Source: Shewanella nanhaiensis (lineage in GTDB: Bacteria; Pseudomonadota; Gammaproteobacteria; Enterobacterales; Shewanellaceae). Taken from it: DNA of 64,000 nt. Below, one piece after another: positions 1 through 8,560 of the stretch. A program made the position numbers and the translations under genes. Location: positions 124,001-188,000 of the forward strand of contig NZ_JAHZST010000006.1 in the NCBI RefSeq assembly GCF_019457885.1, in the 5' to 3' direction. Each line of letters opens with the position of its first letter. Positions within the stretch are counted from its first letter, which is position 1. The notes under the pieces are model-generated. The model made no database searches. It had not been told where the DNA came from and worked only from the letters and a program-made list of their open reading frames with translations.

Positions 1-307
1 ATGATAAACAGCTTGCAGCGCTGAAGAGTTAGTTGCTTAGCTTGCTTAGGTTTATATCGTATATAAAATAGACTTCTTATAGCTAACTTTATGATTTATA
101 TGCTTTGTAAGTGTTTATGGCGTGAGTTGGCGGTTTTTACGCTCTATTTAACCTTGATTTAATAAGTTTTTCACTTGAGGTTACAAGTAATACTATTCAA
201 ATCGCTTAAAACGAGCCATCATGTGTAGGAGTCTGTTAGTTGTAGGTTCAGTGAATGAGACGGTTTATGCGTTATATAGGGATTAGCTTTTCAGGGAGGA
301 AAGTTGG
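1..307. other. AT-rich noncoding leader of the LuxR-type gene
   Basis: No ORF with a plausible start was seen here. The stretch is AT-rich. It ends in a good Shine-Dalgarno (AGGGAGG) about 7 nt before the ATG at 308, so it probably holds the promoter and 5' leader of the regulator. I could not assign an operator. Confidence 0.4.
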
Positions 308-973
308 ATGAGTAAAGTAGATGAGTTGGTCTTTCTTCATCAAGTATCGACACCATGTAACTTGGCTATTTTAGCTGAGTCTATCGGATTGAAGACACGG
401 ATTGTTAAGCAGGTCTCTGAGCTTGAACCACTCAGCGATCGTAATAGTTTCTACCTCGTGGGTCAGGAGGGCGCAGCCCTAGACAATAGAGGGATCCCTC
501 TGTTGGCGATTCGACTCGTTTCCCACGTGCCCGTTGCCCTCTACCAAGTTGATAGAAAAAAACTCGACCCAGCCTCTGCACTGCTGCTGGGGATCCGTGG
601 GTTGCTCTACTCAGATCAGCGTATGGATCTGATGCTGACCGGCTTAAGGAAGATGGTGGCGGATGAGCTTTGGTACGATCGTACTTTGATTAGTAAGATG
701 TTCCGTCAACTGGTTGATCGTTTAGAGACCAGTGATGATTACTCCCAAGATGCCGAAGAGATACTGCAGGTATTGACTAAGCGGGAGCGAACCATTATTC
801 AATTGGTTTCCAGTGGTGCTAGAAATAGGGAGATTGCTGATAATTTATGTATCAGCGAACATACCGTTAAAGCGCATATCTCCTCGATTTTCAGAAAGAC
901 ACACTCTCGTAATCGTGTTGAGTTGCTTAGGTGGGCACAGACTTACGGCGATCATCTGGCACTGTGCTCTTAA
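308..973 (+). CDS. LuxR-family (CsgD/VpsT-like) transcriptional regulator
   Basis: A 221-aa DNA-binding regulator. Residues ~150-210 form a LuxR/NarL-type helix-turn-helix (LTKRERTIIQLVSSG, then IADNLCISEHTVKAHISSIF). The N-terminal ~115 residues look like a degenerate receiver domain without a clear phospho-acceptor Asp, as in CsgD and VpsT. W122-Y-D-R125 sits where VpsT-type proteins carry the c-di-GMP-binding W[FLM][TS]R motif, but Y and D depart from that consensus, so nucleotide binding is uncertain. The gene is monocistronic, with an AGGGAGG ribosome binding site before 308 and a terminator just downstream. Proteins of this family usually control biofilm matrix genes; the targets here are unknown. 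The family call is firm and the sub-family moderate. Confidence 0.85.
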   Translation: MSKVDELVFLHQVSTPCNLAILAESIGLKTRIVKQVSELEPLSDRNSFYLVGQEGAALDNRGIPLLAIRLVSHVPVALYQVDRKKLDPASALLLGIRGLLYSDQRMDLMLTGLRKMVADELWYDRTLISKMFRQLVDRLETSDDYSQDAEEILQVLTKRERTIIQLVSSGARNREIADNLCISEHTVKAHISSIFRKTHSRNRVELLRWAQTYGDHLALCS

Positions 974-983
974 AGTTTTAAAA

Positions 984-1015
984 TAATAAACGGCGATAAC
1001 GCCGTTTTTTATTAT
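984..1015 (+). terminator. Rho-independent terminator of the LuxR-type gene
   Basis: An inverted repeat (AACGGCG / CGCCGTT around a short ATAA loop) is followed by a T-run, 11 bases after the stop codon at 973. Flanking A and T tracts extend the stem. Confidence 0.85.
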
Positions 1016-1271
1016 CTAGTTTCGCTCCAATATCTTATCTCCAATACTTCCTCTATATAAAACAATCAAATTCAGTTTTTTATAAATTAAGCTATCCCTT
1101 ATTTGGTGGTTTATTCTCCAGCCTCTCAAGTTGGTGTTCTGACTTAAGTTGATGATTCTTTAAGGCTTAAGTTATTTCTGGTTTGACCTGTTCTTATAGC
1201 TGATTAATGCTGCTTTTTTTCTTTTTATAACAAATGCTTACTGCTCAAAATGTGACTGATTCATCTTTTTT

Positions 1272-1293
1272 TTGTCACAAAACTCTGTGACAA
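1272..1293. promoter_or_regulatory. 22-bp perfect palindrome upstream of exeM
   Basis: The arms TTGTCACA and TGTGACAA are perfect inverted repeats separated by 6 bp. The spacing resembles a CRP-family site, but the half-sites face outward relative to the TGTGA-N6-TCACA consensus, so the binding protein is unknown. It lies just before the MITE-like element. Confidence 0.4.
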
Positions 1294-1326
1294 TTGTCTC
1301 GCACGTTAATAAAAATTAGCGGACTT

Positions 1327-1642
1327 ATACCAACCAGGATAAGAAAGTGATCTACTCAGAGTATTTTTTGGCAAACTAATTCAAGGCGAATGGACGATGG
1401 AATGGTTATTCCCTTGTGAGTTCATTAAACGTAGAAGTAGGCAGTCAAAAATACTCCTAACAGGCGAGTCTTAGCGCATCCGATGCTGCGTTAACGAGCT
1501 TAAACGTAGAACAACTATGTTCTTCACGCGTTTGCAAACCACACGGATGTGGTGAATGTCATTAATGCAGGAGCAATTAAGGACCTTGCCTCAAAAGCGC
1601 TAAACATTCGCTGAGCGATCACCTCTTTATTCTGATTGGTAT
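1327..1642. mobile_element. MITE-like element with ~33-bp imperfect terminal inverted repeats
   Basis: The left end starts ATACCAACCAGGATAAG (1327-1359). The right end (1611-1642) finishes CTGATTGGTAT and is the imperfect reverse complement over about 33 bp, including shared GTGATC and CTCAG blocks. The ~316-bp interior has no ORF of useful length and no transposase. Such short, non-coding, TIR-bounded elements are classic MITEs. A clear target-site duplication was not seen. The right end is 24 bp from the exeM start codon. Confidence 0.65.
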
Positions 1643-1666
1643 CAAAATAATAATGGGGTTGAAAAA

Positions 1667-4336
1667 ATGGATAATGTTAAAAAATTGTCAGTGCTTGCAC
1701 TGTCAATAGCCGCTGCTTTGCCTGCTGTAGCCAATGCAGATGTACTTATCAGCGAATATGTTGAAGGTTCCGGTTATAGCAAAGCGGTTGAAATATACAA
1801 CTCAGGATCGACGGCCGTCGATCTGACTGGTTACTCCCTCGTCTACTACTCAAAGGGCGAAACAGCCCCTAAAAAGATCTTAGATCTCAGCGGTTCTCTT
1901 GGGGCTAATGCCATCAAGGTGATCACCAATAATCATAAAGATAACGCTATCGTATTAGACGCTGCTGTAGACTCACAGAGTGCTGCTATCTACTTTAACG
2001 GCGATGACAAAGTCGGGATCTTAAAAGGCGACACTTTAGTCGACCTGTTTGGCGAAGTTGGCACAACAGGTGATTGGGCCAAAGATATCACTGCTGAGCG
2101 AAATGCCAATGTCACGGCTGCAAGCTCAACTTATGTTGAGAGTGAGTGGACCACAAAGGCCAAGAATACTTTTAGTGGCTTAGGTGCCCGCAGTGGTGAC
2201 TTTGGTGGCGGAACTGGTCCAGAGCCGGAAGTGCCAGCCTTTACTTGTGTTGGTGAAACTATTACACCTATCTATGAAGTACAGGGCGTAGGCCGTGTGA
2301 GTCCACTGATTGAAGAGGGCAAGTTTGAGTCTGCAGAAGAGGTCACGATCAGTGGTGTGGTTACCGCCCGTGGTGAGAGTTTGTTTAAAGGCTTCTACCT
2401 GCAGGAGATCAAAGGGGATAACTCGCCTTACACATCAGACGGTGTATTTGTTTACTTAGGCGAAGCAGCGCCTGACGAGATCCAGCCCGGTGTTGAGGTG
2501 TGTGTTCAAGGTAAAGTGAAGGACTTTTACGGTCTGACTCAGGTCGATATCAAGGCCGACAAGAAGATGGTTGTGGGTGAGATGGGTGAAGTCCCAGCAC
2601 CAGAAGCTTTCTATGTTGCCGATGGCGAGTCCTTGGGGGATGCCCTTAATCGCTATGAGGGGATGAACATTGTTTTGGATGCTGGCAGTAACATGAAGGT
2701 CACTCGTAGCTTTAGCTATGACTATGCGGGTAGAAGAAACAACATGGTGTTGTCTCATAAAGCACCACTAATGAAGCCAACTCAGGTATTTGCCCCACTC
2801 TCTGAAGAGGCCATTGCGCTTCAAGAAGCCAATCGTGGTAATGAGCTGTATGTTGAGTCCGACTATAAAGCGAAGAATGGTGAAGTGCCTTACTTCCCGA
2901 CGTTTAACGCTGAGACTGGCTACATACGTATTGGTGATCAGCTCACTAATATGACGGGTATGGTTAGCTATAGCTACGGTGCGCCGCGTCTTGTGGTCAC
3001 TAATGAGATCACAGCCGGTGATTTTATCCGTATTAATGACCGTACTCAGTCACCTGAAGTTGCCACTCAAGGTGATATCCGCGTTGCCAGCTTTAACGTG
3101 TTGAACCTGTTTACCAGTGACAGCGATATCGGTGGCCCGCTAAACCCTATGTGTAAAGATCAAGCCGATGCGGATGCCAGCAGAGGCTGTGGCCGTGGTG
3201 CTCACTCTCTAGAAGATTACCTGCTTCAGCGGACTAAAATCGTTAATGCGATTAAAGAGATGAACGCAGATGTGATTGGTTTGATGGAGATCGAGAACAA
3301 TGGCTTTAGTGAGCATAGCTCGATCCAGTACTTGCTCAATGCGATCAATGCTGAGTTGCCAGCAGCCGATGCTTACGCCTTTATTGAGGTGAATGACGCC
3401 GATAAGTACAAGGGTGAGTTTATCGGCAGTGATGCGATAACGGTCGGTCTGCTGTACCGCCCAAGTACCGTAAAACCTGCTGGTGATGCGTTTGTCATTG
3501 CGACGCCTGAGCAGCACTCTGTTGCGGGCGTTGCCACTCGTGATAACAATGGCACGGTGGAGGAGAGCCCAAGCTATGATAAGTATCAACGTCACAGCTT
3601 AGCGCAAACTTTCCAGATCCATGATGAGAAGCTAACTGTGGTAGTGAACCACCTTAAGTCGAAAGGCTCTGGCTGTTTAGAAGATTGGTTAGAGTTCTCT
3701 GAGAGTAAAGATCCAGCCGATCTTCAAGGTAAGTGTAATGAGTTCCGCGTTTCTGCAGCCAAGGTTCTGGGTGAGTCACTCAAAGATGTCGAAGGCGGCC
3801 TGTTGGTTATCGGTGATATGAATGCCTATGGCATGGAAGATCCGGTTGCCGTACTAACCGACTATGATGCTTCGACAGCTAAGCGTGAGATAGTGACAGC
3901 TTCATGGACCACACTCAATGGTGAAGTCTATGAGCGCGAAGGCAGTAAGATTGAGAAGGGGTATGGACTGGTTAATCTGAACACGCAAGCCCATGGACCA
4001 GCGACCTTTGGTTACAGCTATAGTGGTGAGCTAGGTAACTTAGATCACGCGTTAGCAAATACACAAGTTGCTGACAAGTTGGTTGGGATAGAGGATTGGA
4101 ATATCAACTCGGTTGAGTCGGACCTGTTTGAGTATCCGAGTAAGTATTCAGGCGACTTAGCTAAGTCTGAAAATGCCTTTAGCTCCTCTGATCACGATCC
4201 TGTGATCATCGCACTTGAATACCCTGCGCCGATTCCACCTAAGCCTGAGCCAACACCTAAAGATGATGGCGGCTCTTTGGGTTATTTAGGACTGGCTCTG
4301 TTATCACTGCTGGGATTACGTCGTAGAACACGTTAA
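1667..4336 (+). CDS. exeM: ExeM/NucH-family extracellular endonuclease with GlyGly-CTERM tail
   Basis: A secreted DNase of 889 aa. Residues 1-24 are a signal peptide ending AVANA. Residues ~25-135 form a lamin-tail (LTD) domain starting DVLISEYVEGSGYSKAVEIYN-like. An OB-like/YhcR-type region follows at ~195-460. The endonuclease/exonuclease/phosphatase domain runs from ~472 to 850, with RVASFNVLNLF, the catalytic LMEIENNG (~537), NHLKSKG (~660), GDMNAYG (~716) and SSDHDP (~840). The C-terminus (868-889) is GG followed by a hydrophobic helix and RRRTR, the GlyGly-CTERM signal for rhombosortase. The family role is degradation of extracellular DNA in biofilms and phosphate or nucleoside scavenging, which fits the neighbouring nupC-deoD. 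The start is preceded by GGGG spaced ~6 nt. Confidence 0.9.
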   Translation: MDNVKKLSVLALSIAAALPAVANADVLISEYVEGSGYSKAVEIYNSGSTAVDLTGYSLVYYSKGETAPKKILDLSGSLGANAIKVITNNHKDNAIVLDAAVDSQSAAIYFNGDDKVGILKGDTLVDLFGEVGTTGDWAKDITAERNANVTAASSTYVESEWTTKAKNTFSGLGARSGDFGGGTGPEPEVPAFTCVGETITPIYEVQGVGRVSPLIEEGKFESAEEVTISGVVTARGESLFKGFYLQEIKGDNSPYTSDGVFVYLGEAAPDEIQPGVEVCVQGKVKDFYGLTQVDIKADKKMVVGEMGEVPAPEAFYVADGESLGDALNRYEGMNIVLDAGSNMKVTRSFSYDYAGRRNNMVLSHKAPLMKPTQVFAPLSEEAIALQEANRGNELYVESDYKAKNGEVPYFPTFNAETGYIRIGDQLTNMTGMVSYSYGAPRLVVTNEITAGDFIRINDRTQSPEVATQGDIRVASFNVLNLFTSDSDIGGPLNPMCKDQADADASRGCGRGAHSLEDYLLQRTKIVNAIKEMNADVIGLMEIENNGFSEHSSIQYLLNAINAELPAADAYAFIEVNDADKYKGEFIGSDAITVGLLYRPSTVKPAGDAFVIATPEQHSVAGVATRDNNGTVEESPSYDKYQRHSLAQTFQIHDEKLTVVVNHLKSKGSGCLEDWLEFSESKDPADLQGKCNEFRVSAAKVLGESLKDVEGGLLVIGDMNAYGMEDPVAVLTDYDASTAKREIVTASWTTLNGEVYEREGSKIEKGYGLVNLNTQAHGPATFGYSYSGELGNLDHALANTQVADKLVGIEDWNINSVESDLFEYPSKYSGDLAKSENAFSSSDHDPVIIALEYPAPIPPKPEPTPKDDGGSLGYLGLALLSLLGLRRRTR

Positions 4337-4359
4337 TTCAGGCAAGGTAGTTACACGCT

Positions 4360-4392
4360 AACCGTCTTAGGCTGAGCTTAAGGCGGTTTTTT
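4360..4392 (+). terminator. Rho-independent terminator of exeM
   Basis: ACCGTCTTA pairs (with one G-U) with TTAAGGCGGT and is followed by seven Ts, 24 nt after the exeM stop. Confidence 0.8.
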
Positions 4393-4796
4393 TATGGCTA
4401 GCATTCACGTGCAGGGGATAATTAAAAGCGATAAATAGAGGTTTACTCCTCATTTCATGATTAACAGCGACTTTATTGGTGTTGTTTAATTACATTTTTG
4501 TGCTTTTTAGATCTATTTGTAGGTCCGTTCAGCAAAATTAATGACAGAATAAATGAGCGCCAAATTGGCGCTAATGTTTGTTTTTATGCCTACTCTTATG
4601 GCTTGTGTGTCTTTCTTTTTATTGAAGTGTTGCTCCTGTTTTGAGTTATATGGTGAGTTTTAGCCGCTTAAGGCTATTCGTCGGTTTAATCGCCTAAAAA
4701 CGATATTTATCTCTCACAAAGTGACTCAGATCCCTTGCAGCTAATTTTTGCCTGTATAAACTGCCGACATCTAAACGTTACCTCGGTAAAAAATGT
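4393..4796. other. Noncoding region before nupC, with a short palindrome
   Basis: No convincing gene was found. A perfect palindrome AGCGCCAAATTGGCGCT lies at 4556-4572 and is followed by a T-rich stretch, so it could be a second terminator or an operator. The nupC promoter must lie in the 3' half. No clear CRP or CytR site could be picked out by eye. Confidence 0.4.
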
Positions 4797-6023
4797 ATGG
4801 AAGTTTTCATCAGTTTGTTGGGAATGATCAGCCTGATCGGTTTGGCTGTGCTGATTTCAGAGAAGCGAACCGCCATTAATCTGCGCACGGTACTGGGAGC
4901 CCTAGTGTTTCAGATCGCTTTCGGTGCATTTGTGATGTATGTGCCTATGGGGCAATCCATGTTGGATAGCGCCTCTGGCGGTGTGATGCATGTCATAGGT
5001 TACGCTAACGAAGGTTTATCATTCCTGTTTGGCGATCTGGCTAAATTTGGTGTTGGCTTCATCTTTGTGATTAACGTGCTATTTGTGGTGGTGTTTGTCA
5101 GTGCCCTGATTGCCGTTTTATATTACTTAGGGATCATGCAGTTAATCATCGGCTTGATTGGTGGTGGCCTATCAAAGCTGCTTGGTACCAGCCGCGCCGA
5201 GTCTCTGTCTGCGACGGCCAACATCTTTGTTGGTCCTATTGAAGCGCCCTCTATGGTGCGTCCATTTGTAAAGCACATGACCCGCTCTGAGCTCTTTGCT
5301 GTGATGACAGGTGGTTTAGCGTCTGTTGCTGGTGGCACCATGATTGGTTATATCCAGATGGGCGTCGACGTTAAATATGTACTGACCGCTGCCTTTATGA
5401 CTGCTCCTGCGGGTTTACTGTTTGCCAAACTTATCTGGCCTGAGACTGAGCAGCCACAAAACGATATTAAGAAGGTGATGGATGAGCAGGATGACAGACC
5501 TGCTAATGTCCTTGACGCTGCAGCGGGTGGAGCGGCGATGGGAATGCAACAGGTTATCTCGGTGTCGGCACTACTGTTAGCTTTCGTTGCCCTGATCGCT
5601 ATGGTTAACGGCATTATTGGTGGGGTCGGTGGCTGGTTTGGTTATGGCGAGCTAACCATGCAGATGATTTTAGGTTATCTGCTTGCACCATTAGCTTGGA
5701 TCATGGGTGTGCCTTGGAGTGAAGCGATTCAAGCGGCATCATTTATTGGCCAGAAGATGGTGATTAATGAGTTTGTTGCCTATATCGACTTCCTTAAAGT
5801 TGCCGATCAACTCTCTGAAAAGACGCAGATCATTATCAGTTTTACCCTGTGTGGTTTTGCCAATATAGGCTCTCTGGCCATGGTGATTGGCGGCTTAGCG
5901 GCGCTTTGTCCTGAGCGCCGTCATGACCTGAGTGCCATCGGTATGAAGGCGCTTATTGCTGCGGCGCTAGCCAACTTAATGAGCGGTACTATCGCTGGCT
6001 TACTCTTTAGCCTAGCGGGTTAA
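4797..6023 (+). CDS. nupC: NupC-type concentrative nucleoside transporter (CNT family)
   Basis: A polytopic inner-membrane protein of 408 aa, close to the ~400 aa of E. coli NupC, which imports nucleosides by ion symport. Hydrophobic helices run throughout. CNT-type segments are visible, including ANIFVGPIEAP and SFTLCGFANIGSLAMVIGG near the C-terminus, and the GQKMVINEFVAYIDF block is typical of CNT transporters. The gene lies 61 bp upstream of deoD on the same strand, so uptake and phosphorolysis of nucleosides are probably co-expressed. The Shine-Dalgarno is weak, but the N-terminus starts directly with the first helix, which supports this ATG. Confidence 0.92.
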   Translation: MEVFISLLGMISLIGLAVLISEKRTAINLRTVLGALVFQIAFGAFVMYVPMGQSMLDSASGGVMHVIGYANEGLSFLFGDLAKFGVGFIFVINVLFVVVFVSALIAVLYYLGIMQLIIGLIGGGLSKLLGTSRAESLSATANIFVGPIEAPSMVRPFVKHMTRSELFAVMTGGLASVAGGTMIGYIQMGVDVKYVLTAAFMTAPAGLLFAKLIWPETEQPQNDIKKVMDEQDDRPANVLDAAAGGAAMGMQQVISVSALLLAFVALIAMVNGIIGGVGGWFGYGELTMQMILGYLLAPLAWIMGVPWSEAIQAASFIGQKMVINEFVAYIDFLKVADQLSEKTQIIISFTLCGFANIGSLAMVIGGLAALCPERRHDLSAIGMKALIAAALANLMSGTIAGLLFSLAG

Positions 6024-6044
6024 TCCATCACGTATTTATTGAAA

Positions 6045-6065
6045 GCGCCGTACTTGATGCGGCGC
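6045..6065 (+). promoter_or_regulatory. Intercistronic GC-rich hairpin between nupC and deoD
   Basis: GCGCCG and CGGCGC form a strong 6-bp stem with a 9-nt loop and no following T-run. It could stabilise the upstream mRNA or slow ribosomes or polymerase rather than terminate transcription. Confidence 0.5.
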
Positions 6066-6084
6066 CTAACTTTTAGGAAAAAAG

Positions 6085-6795
6085 ATGACTCCACATATCA
6101 ATGCCGAAGCTGGCGCATTTGCAACGACTGTTTTAATGCCAGGCGACCCGCTAAGAGCTAAATATATTGCTGAGAACTTCCTTGAAAATGCCGTCTTGGT
6201 GACTGATGTGCGCAATATGTTGGGCTACACAGGCGAATATCAGGGCAAGAAGATCTCTGTGATGGGCTCAGGTATGGGCATTCCCTCTATCTCTATCTAC
6301 GCGAAAGAGTTGATCACTGAATATGGGGTGAAGAACATCATACGTATCGGCTCTTGTGGTGCGGTGAGTGATAAGATTAAGTTGATGGATGTAGTGATGG
6401 CTATGGGTGCTAGCACTGACTCAGCGATTAATCGTACTCGCTTTGAACACACAGATTTCGCCATGATTGCAGACTTTAACCTACTAAGAAAAGCGGCCGA
6501 TGCGGCGGACAAACTTAAGGTTAACTACCATGTGGGCAACCTCTACTCCTCTGATCTATTCTACAGCTCAGATGAAGCGCGTTACGATCTGATGGAGAAG
6601 TACGGCATCTTAGGTGTCGAGATGGAAGCAGCAGGTCTTTATGGCGTGGCTGCTGAGTATGGAGCTAATGCACTGGCGATGATGACAGTGACCGATCATA
6701 TCAGGCAGGGACTACATTTAACGGCTGAAGAGCGCCAACAAACCCTTAATGAGATGATCAAGTTAACACTTGAAGCTGTAAGCCAAGATCTTTAA
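6085..6795 (+). CDS. deoD: Purine nucleoside phosphorylase DeoD
   Basis: A 236-aa cytosolic enzyme that cleaves purine (deoxy)nucleosides with phosphate to free base and (deoxy)ribose-1-phosphate. The low-molecular-mass hexameric PNP signature [14 protein letters not shown] is present at ~58-72. The ribose-binding block [11 protein letters not shown] and the catalytic-Asp region TVTDHIRQG near the C-terminus are also intact, and the length matches E. coli DeoD (239 aa). It follows nupC and has an AGGAAAAAAG ribosome binding site. With exeM upstream it completes a plausible path from extracellular DNA to nucleobases. Confidence 0.95.
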   Translation: MTPHINAEAGAFATTVLMPGDPLRAKYIAENFLENAVLVTDVRNMLGYTGEYQGKKISVMGSGMGIPSISIYAKELITEYGVKNIIRIGSCGAVSDKIKLMDVVMAMGASTDSAINRTRFEHTDFAMIADFNLLRKAADAADKLKVNYHVGNLYSSDLFYSSDEARYDLMEKYGILGVEMEAAGLYGVAAEYGANALAMMTVTDHIRQGLHLTAEERQQTLNEMIKLTLEAVSQDL

Positions 6796-7179
6796 TTTTC
6801 GCTTAATCTAGTCTGGCTAAGCTGCCGCGCAAAAGGCAGCTTATACCGGTTACCCTACGGCTCCTGAGTATTCACCTAACGCCGATCACTTTCAGATGAA
6901 TCAGCATCAAAAATAAGAGTGCTCGGGAGCCACCCATGATCGCCATATTAATGGCGACACTCAGTTGCTACAGTGAGCGCAAATAGAGTAGACCCTGAAA
7001 CCAGTTCAGGATGGGGGATACATCGAGTTGTTAGGCTCGTCATGCTGAATTTATTTCAGTATCCAGCTCTTGATTCATGTCTCAATTTTTCTTCCCCTTC
7101 AAATGAAACTTAAACACTTGTTTAAACTTTAACCCTGAAGCAGTAGACTGTTGGCATTATTGATCAATAGGGTTGAGTA
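6796..7179. other. Noncoding region after deoD with hairpin and palindromic repeat
   Basis: An 8-bp stem AAGCTGCC/GGCAGCTT lies at 6819-6842 without a strong T-run, and is a likely weak terminator. A degenerate member of the GTCAT...ATCCA palindromic repeat family is at 7039-7065 (see separate entry). No gene was seen. Confidence 0.4.
7039..7065. repeat. GTCAT...ATCCA palindromic intergenic repeat (GCTGAA-type)
   Basis: This copy starts GTCATGCTGAA and ends TTCAGTATCCA. It has the same outer GTCAT and ATCCA ends as the copies near 52320, 53273 and 54586 but a different inner stem. Such REP-like units are dispersed in many proteobacterial genomes. Confidence 0.55.
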
Positions 7180-7617
7180 ATGAGTATTTGGTTTAGACCG
7201 GTAAGCTTAGAAGATTGCGCCAAGATGGATTCGGGAATGCATGGCAAGGGAACTTTGATGCAGACCATGGGAATTAAGATCTCTGAGATTGGTGATGACT
7301 ATATGAAAGCCACCATGCCAGCGACCCCAGCAATACATAACCCGCTTGGGATAGTGCACGGTGGCGCGAATGTGGCGTTGGCCGAAACCGTTGCCAGCTA
7401 CGCAGCTAACTTTGCTGTCGACTTTGAGCAGTATTACTGTGTGGGTCAGGAGATTAATGCCAACCACCTGAAGGCGTCGCGTAATGGGACATTAACGGCG
7501 ACAGCAAAAGCGGTTCATTTAGGCAAACGCAGTTCGGTATGGGAGGTGCTTATCCATAACAGCGCTGGCGAGCTATGTTGTATCTCGAGAATGACTGCTG
7601 CGGTAGTTAAACGTTAG
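7180..7617 (+). CDS. PaaI-type hotdog-fold thioesterase
   Basis: A 145-aa single hotdog domain. The segment HNPLGIVHGGANVALAETVA (~48-68) is the hallmark of PaaI/YbgC-related acyl-CoA thioesterases, with the conserved HGG and the downstream acidic residue of the active site. The C-terminal strand region HLGKRSSVWEVLIHNSAGEL is also typical. It probably hydrolyses an acyl- or aroyl-CoA in the cytosol; the substrate cannot be told. It is monocistronic, with a weak upstream GGGTTGAGTA ribosome binding site. Confidence 0.85.
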   Translation: MSIWFRPVSLEDCAKMDSGMHGKGTLMQTMGIKISEIGDDYMKATMPATPAIHNPLGIVHGGANVALAETVASYAANFAVDFEQYYCVGQEINANHLKASRNGTLTATAKAVHLGKRSSVWEVLIHNSAGELCCISRMTAAVVKR

Positions 7618-7788
7618 TTTTTTTTGGCTGTGTCAGCTTCATTCGAGGTTAGAGGTTTAGCTGAATACTTGTATTGATAATTAAGTTTTAATTATCAATA
7701 GATTGTTGTTAGCAAGTTGATTTCTCTGTTCCGTCGCTGGTTTTTTGGTCATAATGGCTGTTGCTAGCTTAGGTATATTGGAGGGGTT

Positions 7789-8037
7789 ATGGATAGCGCA
7801 ACCATTTGGGAATGGGTCGGATATCTGGCGTCGGTTGTCGTCGCAATATCTTTGATGATGTCTAATATCAAGAAGTTACGCTGGTGGAACCTGATCGGTG
7901 CCGCTCTATTTGTGGCTTATGGTTTAGCGATTGGAGCAATTCCTGTTGCACTTGTGAATTTTTTTATTGTGTTAATCGATGCCTATTATCTGGTTAAGCT
8001 CTATAGAGAGGAGGGGACCGTTTTAGATCAAGCGTGA
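7789..8037 (+). CDS. Small integral membrane protein (YgjV-like)
   Basis: An 82-aa protein with three hydrophobic stretches (about 8-24, 33-50 and 52-70) and a short charged C-terminal tail. The pattern WVGYLASVVVAISLMMSNIKKLRWWN resembles the first part of YgjV-family inner-membrane proteins, but it is half-length and no function is known. The start is well supported by TTGGAGGGG 6 nt upstream. It stands alone between the thioesterase and the catalase region. Confidence 0.7.
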   Translation: MDSATIWEWVGYLASVVVAISLMMSNIKKLRWWNLIGAALFVAYGLAIGAIPVALVNFFIVLIDAYYLVKLYREEGTVLDQA

Positions 8038-8155
8038 TCTGTTATTACGGTTTTAACGAGTTCAGGATGGTTGTTTTCACCTATCCTGAATTCTGCTTTT
8101 AGCATCCTTTCATGTACAAAAATTAATTTTAAGTCGTTGATGGTAAAGTTCTTTA

Positions 8156-8169
8156 TTGATTTAGATCAA
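8156..8169. promoter_or_regulatory. FNR/EtrA-type binding site
   Basis: TTGATTTAGATCAA matches the FNR consensus TTGAT-N4-ATCAA in every conserved base. In Shewanella the FNR homologue is EtrA. It lies ~200 bp before the mini-ORF at 8366 and ~390 bp before the catalase start, so which promoter it serves is open. Confidence 0.6.
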
Positions 8170-8365
8170 TATGATTAACGACTAGAAGTCATACTCTCCA
8201 AGGTCTTGGAGAATTTAATCTCCTTTTTTATCTATGTTTAATCGCAAAATTCTTTTAGTTTAATCTGTTTTAATCGTTTTATTGTTTCAGGTTTTTTTAC
8301 TACTCTTACTCCATCGACATAGTTACTTATATAACTTGCTAATTGAAACTTTAGGAGTAGTGACC

Positions 8366-8431
8366 ATGACAACTATTTATGACCTGATCGAAACTTGGAT
8401 TAATGATAAGCGTGAAGGTTCGCTTTCTTGA
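8366..8431 (+). CDS. 21-residue ORF upstream of catalase (candidate leader or small protein)
   Basis: ATG at 8366, stop at 8429-8431; the product begins MTTIYDLIETWINDKREG. Support is a textbook Shine-Dalgarno (TTAGGAG, 8-9 nt upstream) and a promoter-like TATAAC ~30 bp further up. The peptide is amphipathic and charged with no membrane segment. It could be a bona fide small protein, a leader peptide or a remnant. I do not recognise it. Confidence 0.4.
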   Translation: MTTIYDLIETWINDKREGSLS

Positions 8432-8560
8432 TGTACTGAGTGAAACCGTTTGTTTTCATGCTGATGTATTAATCTAATTGAATTTTAAGTAATTTCAAAA
8501 GATTTTTAAGCTGATAACTGACTTAATTATAATGATTGATGTGAGTTCTAGGAGTTTATT

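Larger units (their letters stand above)
8038..8560. other. Catalase upstream region with FNR-type box, inverted repeat and mini-ORF
   Basis: A 523-bp intergenic region. It holds a perfect FNR-type box (8156-8169), an 18-bp inverted repeat TCTCCAAG-GT-CTTGGAGA (8195-8212) and a 21-codon ORF with a strong ribosome binding site (8366-8431). A TATAAC-like -10 lies near 8329-8334, ahead of that ORF. The region from 8432 to 8560 is AT-rich and probably holds the catalase promoter. Confidence 0.5.

Noticed and set aside
1272..1293. Palindrome considered as a CRP site
   Set aside because: The half-sites are everted relative to TGTGA-N6-TCACA, so I kept it as an unassigned palindrome.
3209..3595. 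128-codon minus-strand open frame inside exeM
   Set aside because: It lies wholly within the endonuclease domain coding sequence, lacks a ribosome binding site and has shadow-type composition.
4556..4572. AGCGCCAAATTGGCGCT considered as terminator of an unseen gene
   Set aside because: No gene precedes it, exeM already has a better terminator at 4360, and the T-run is interrupted.
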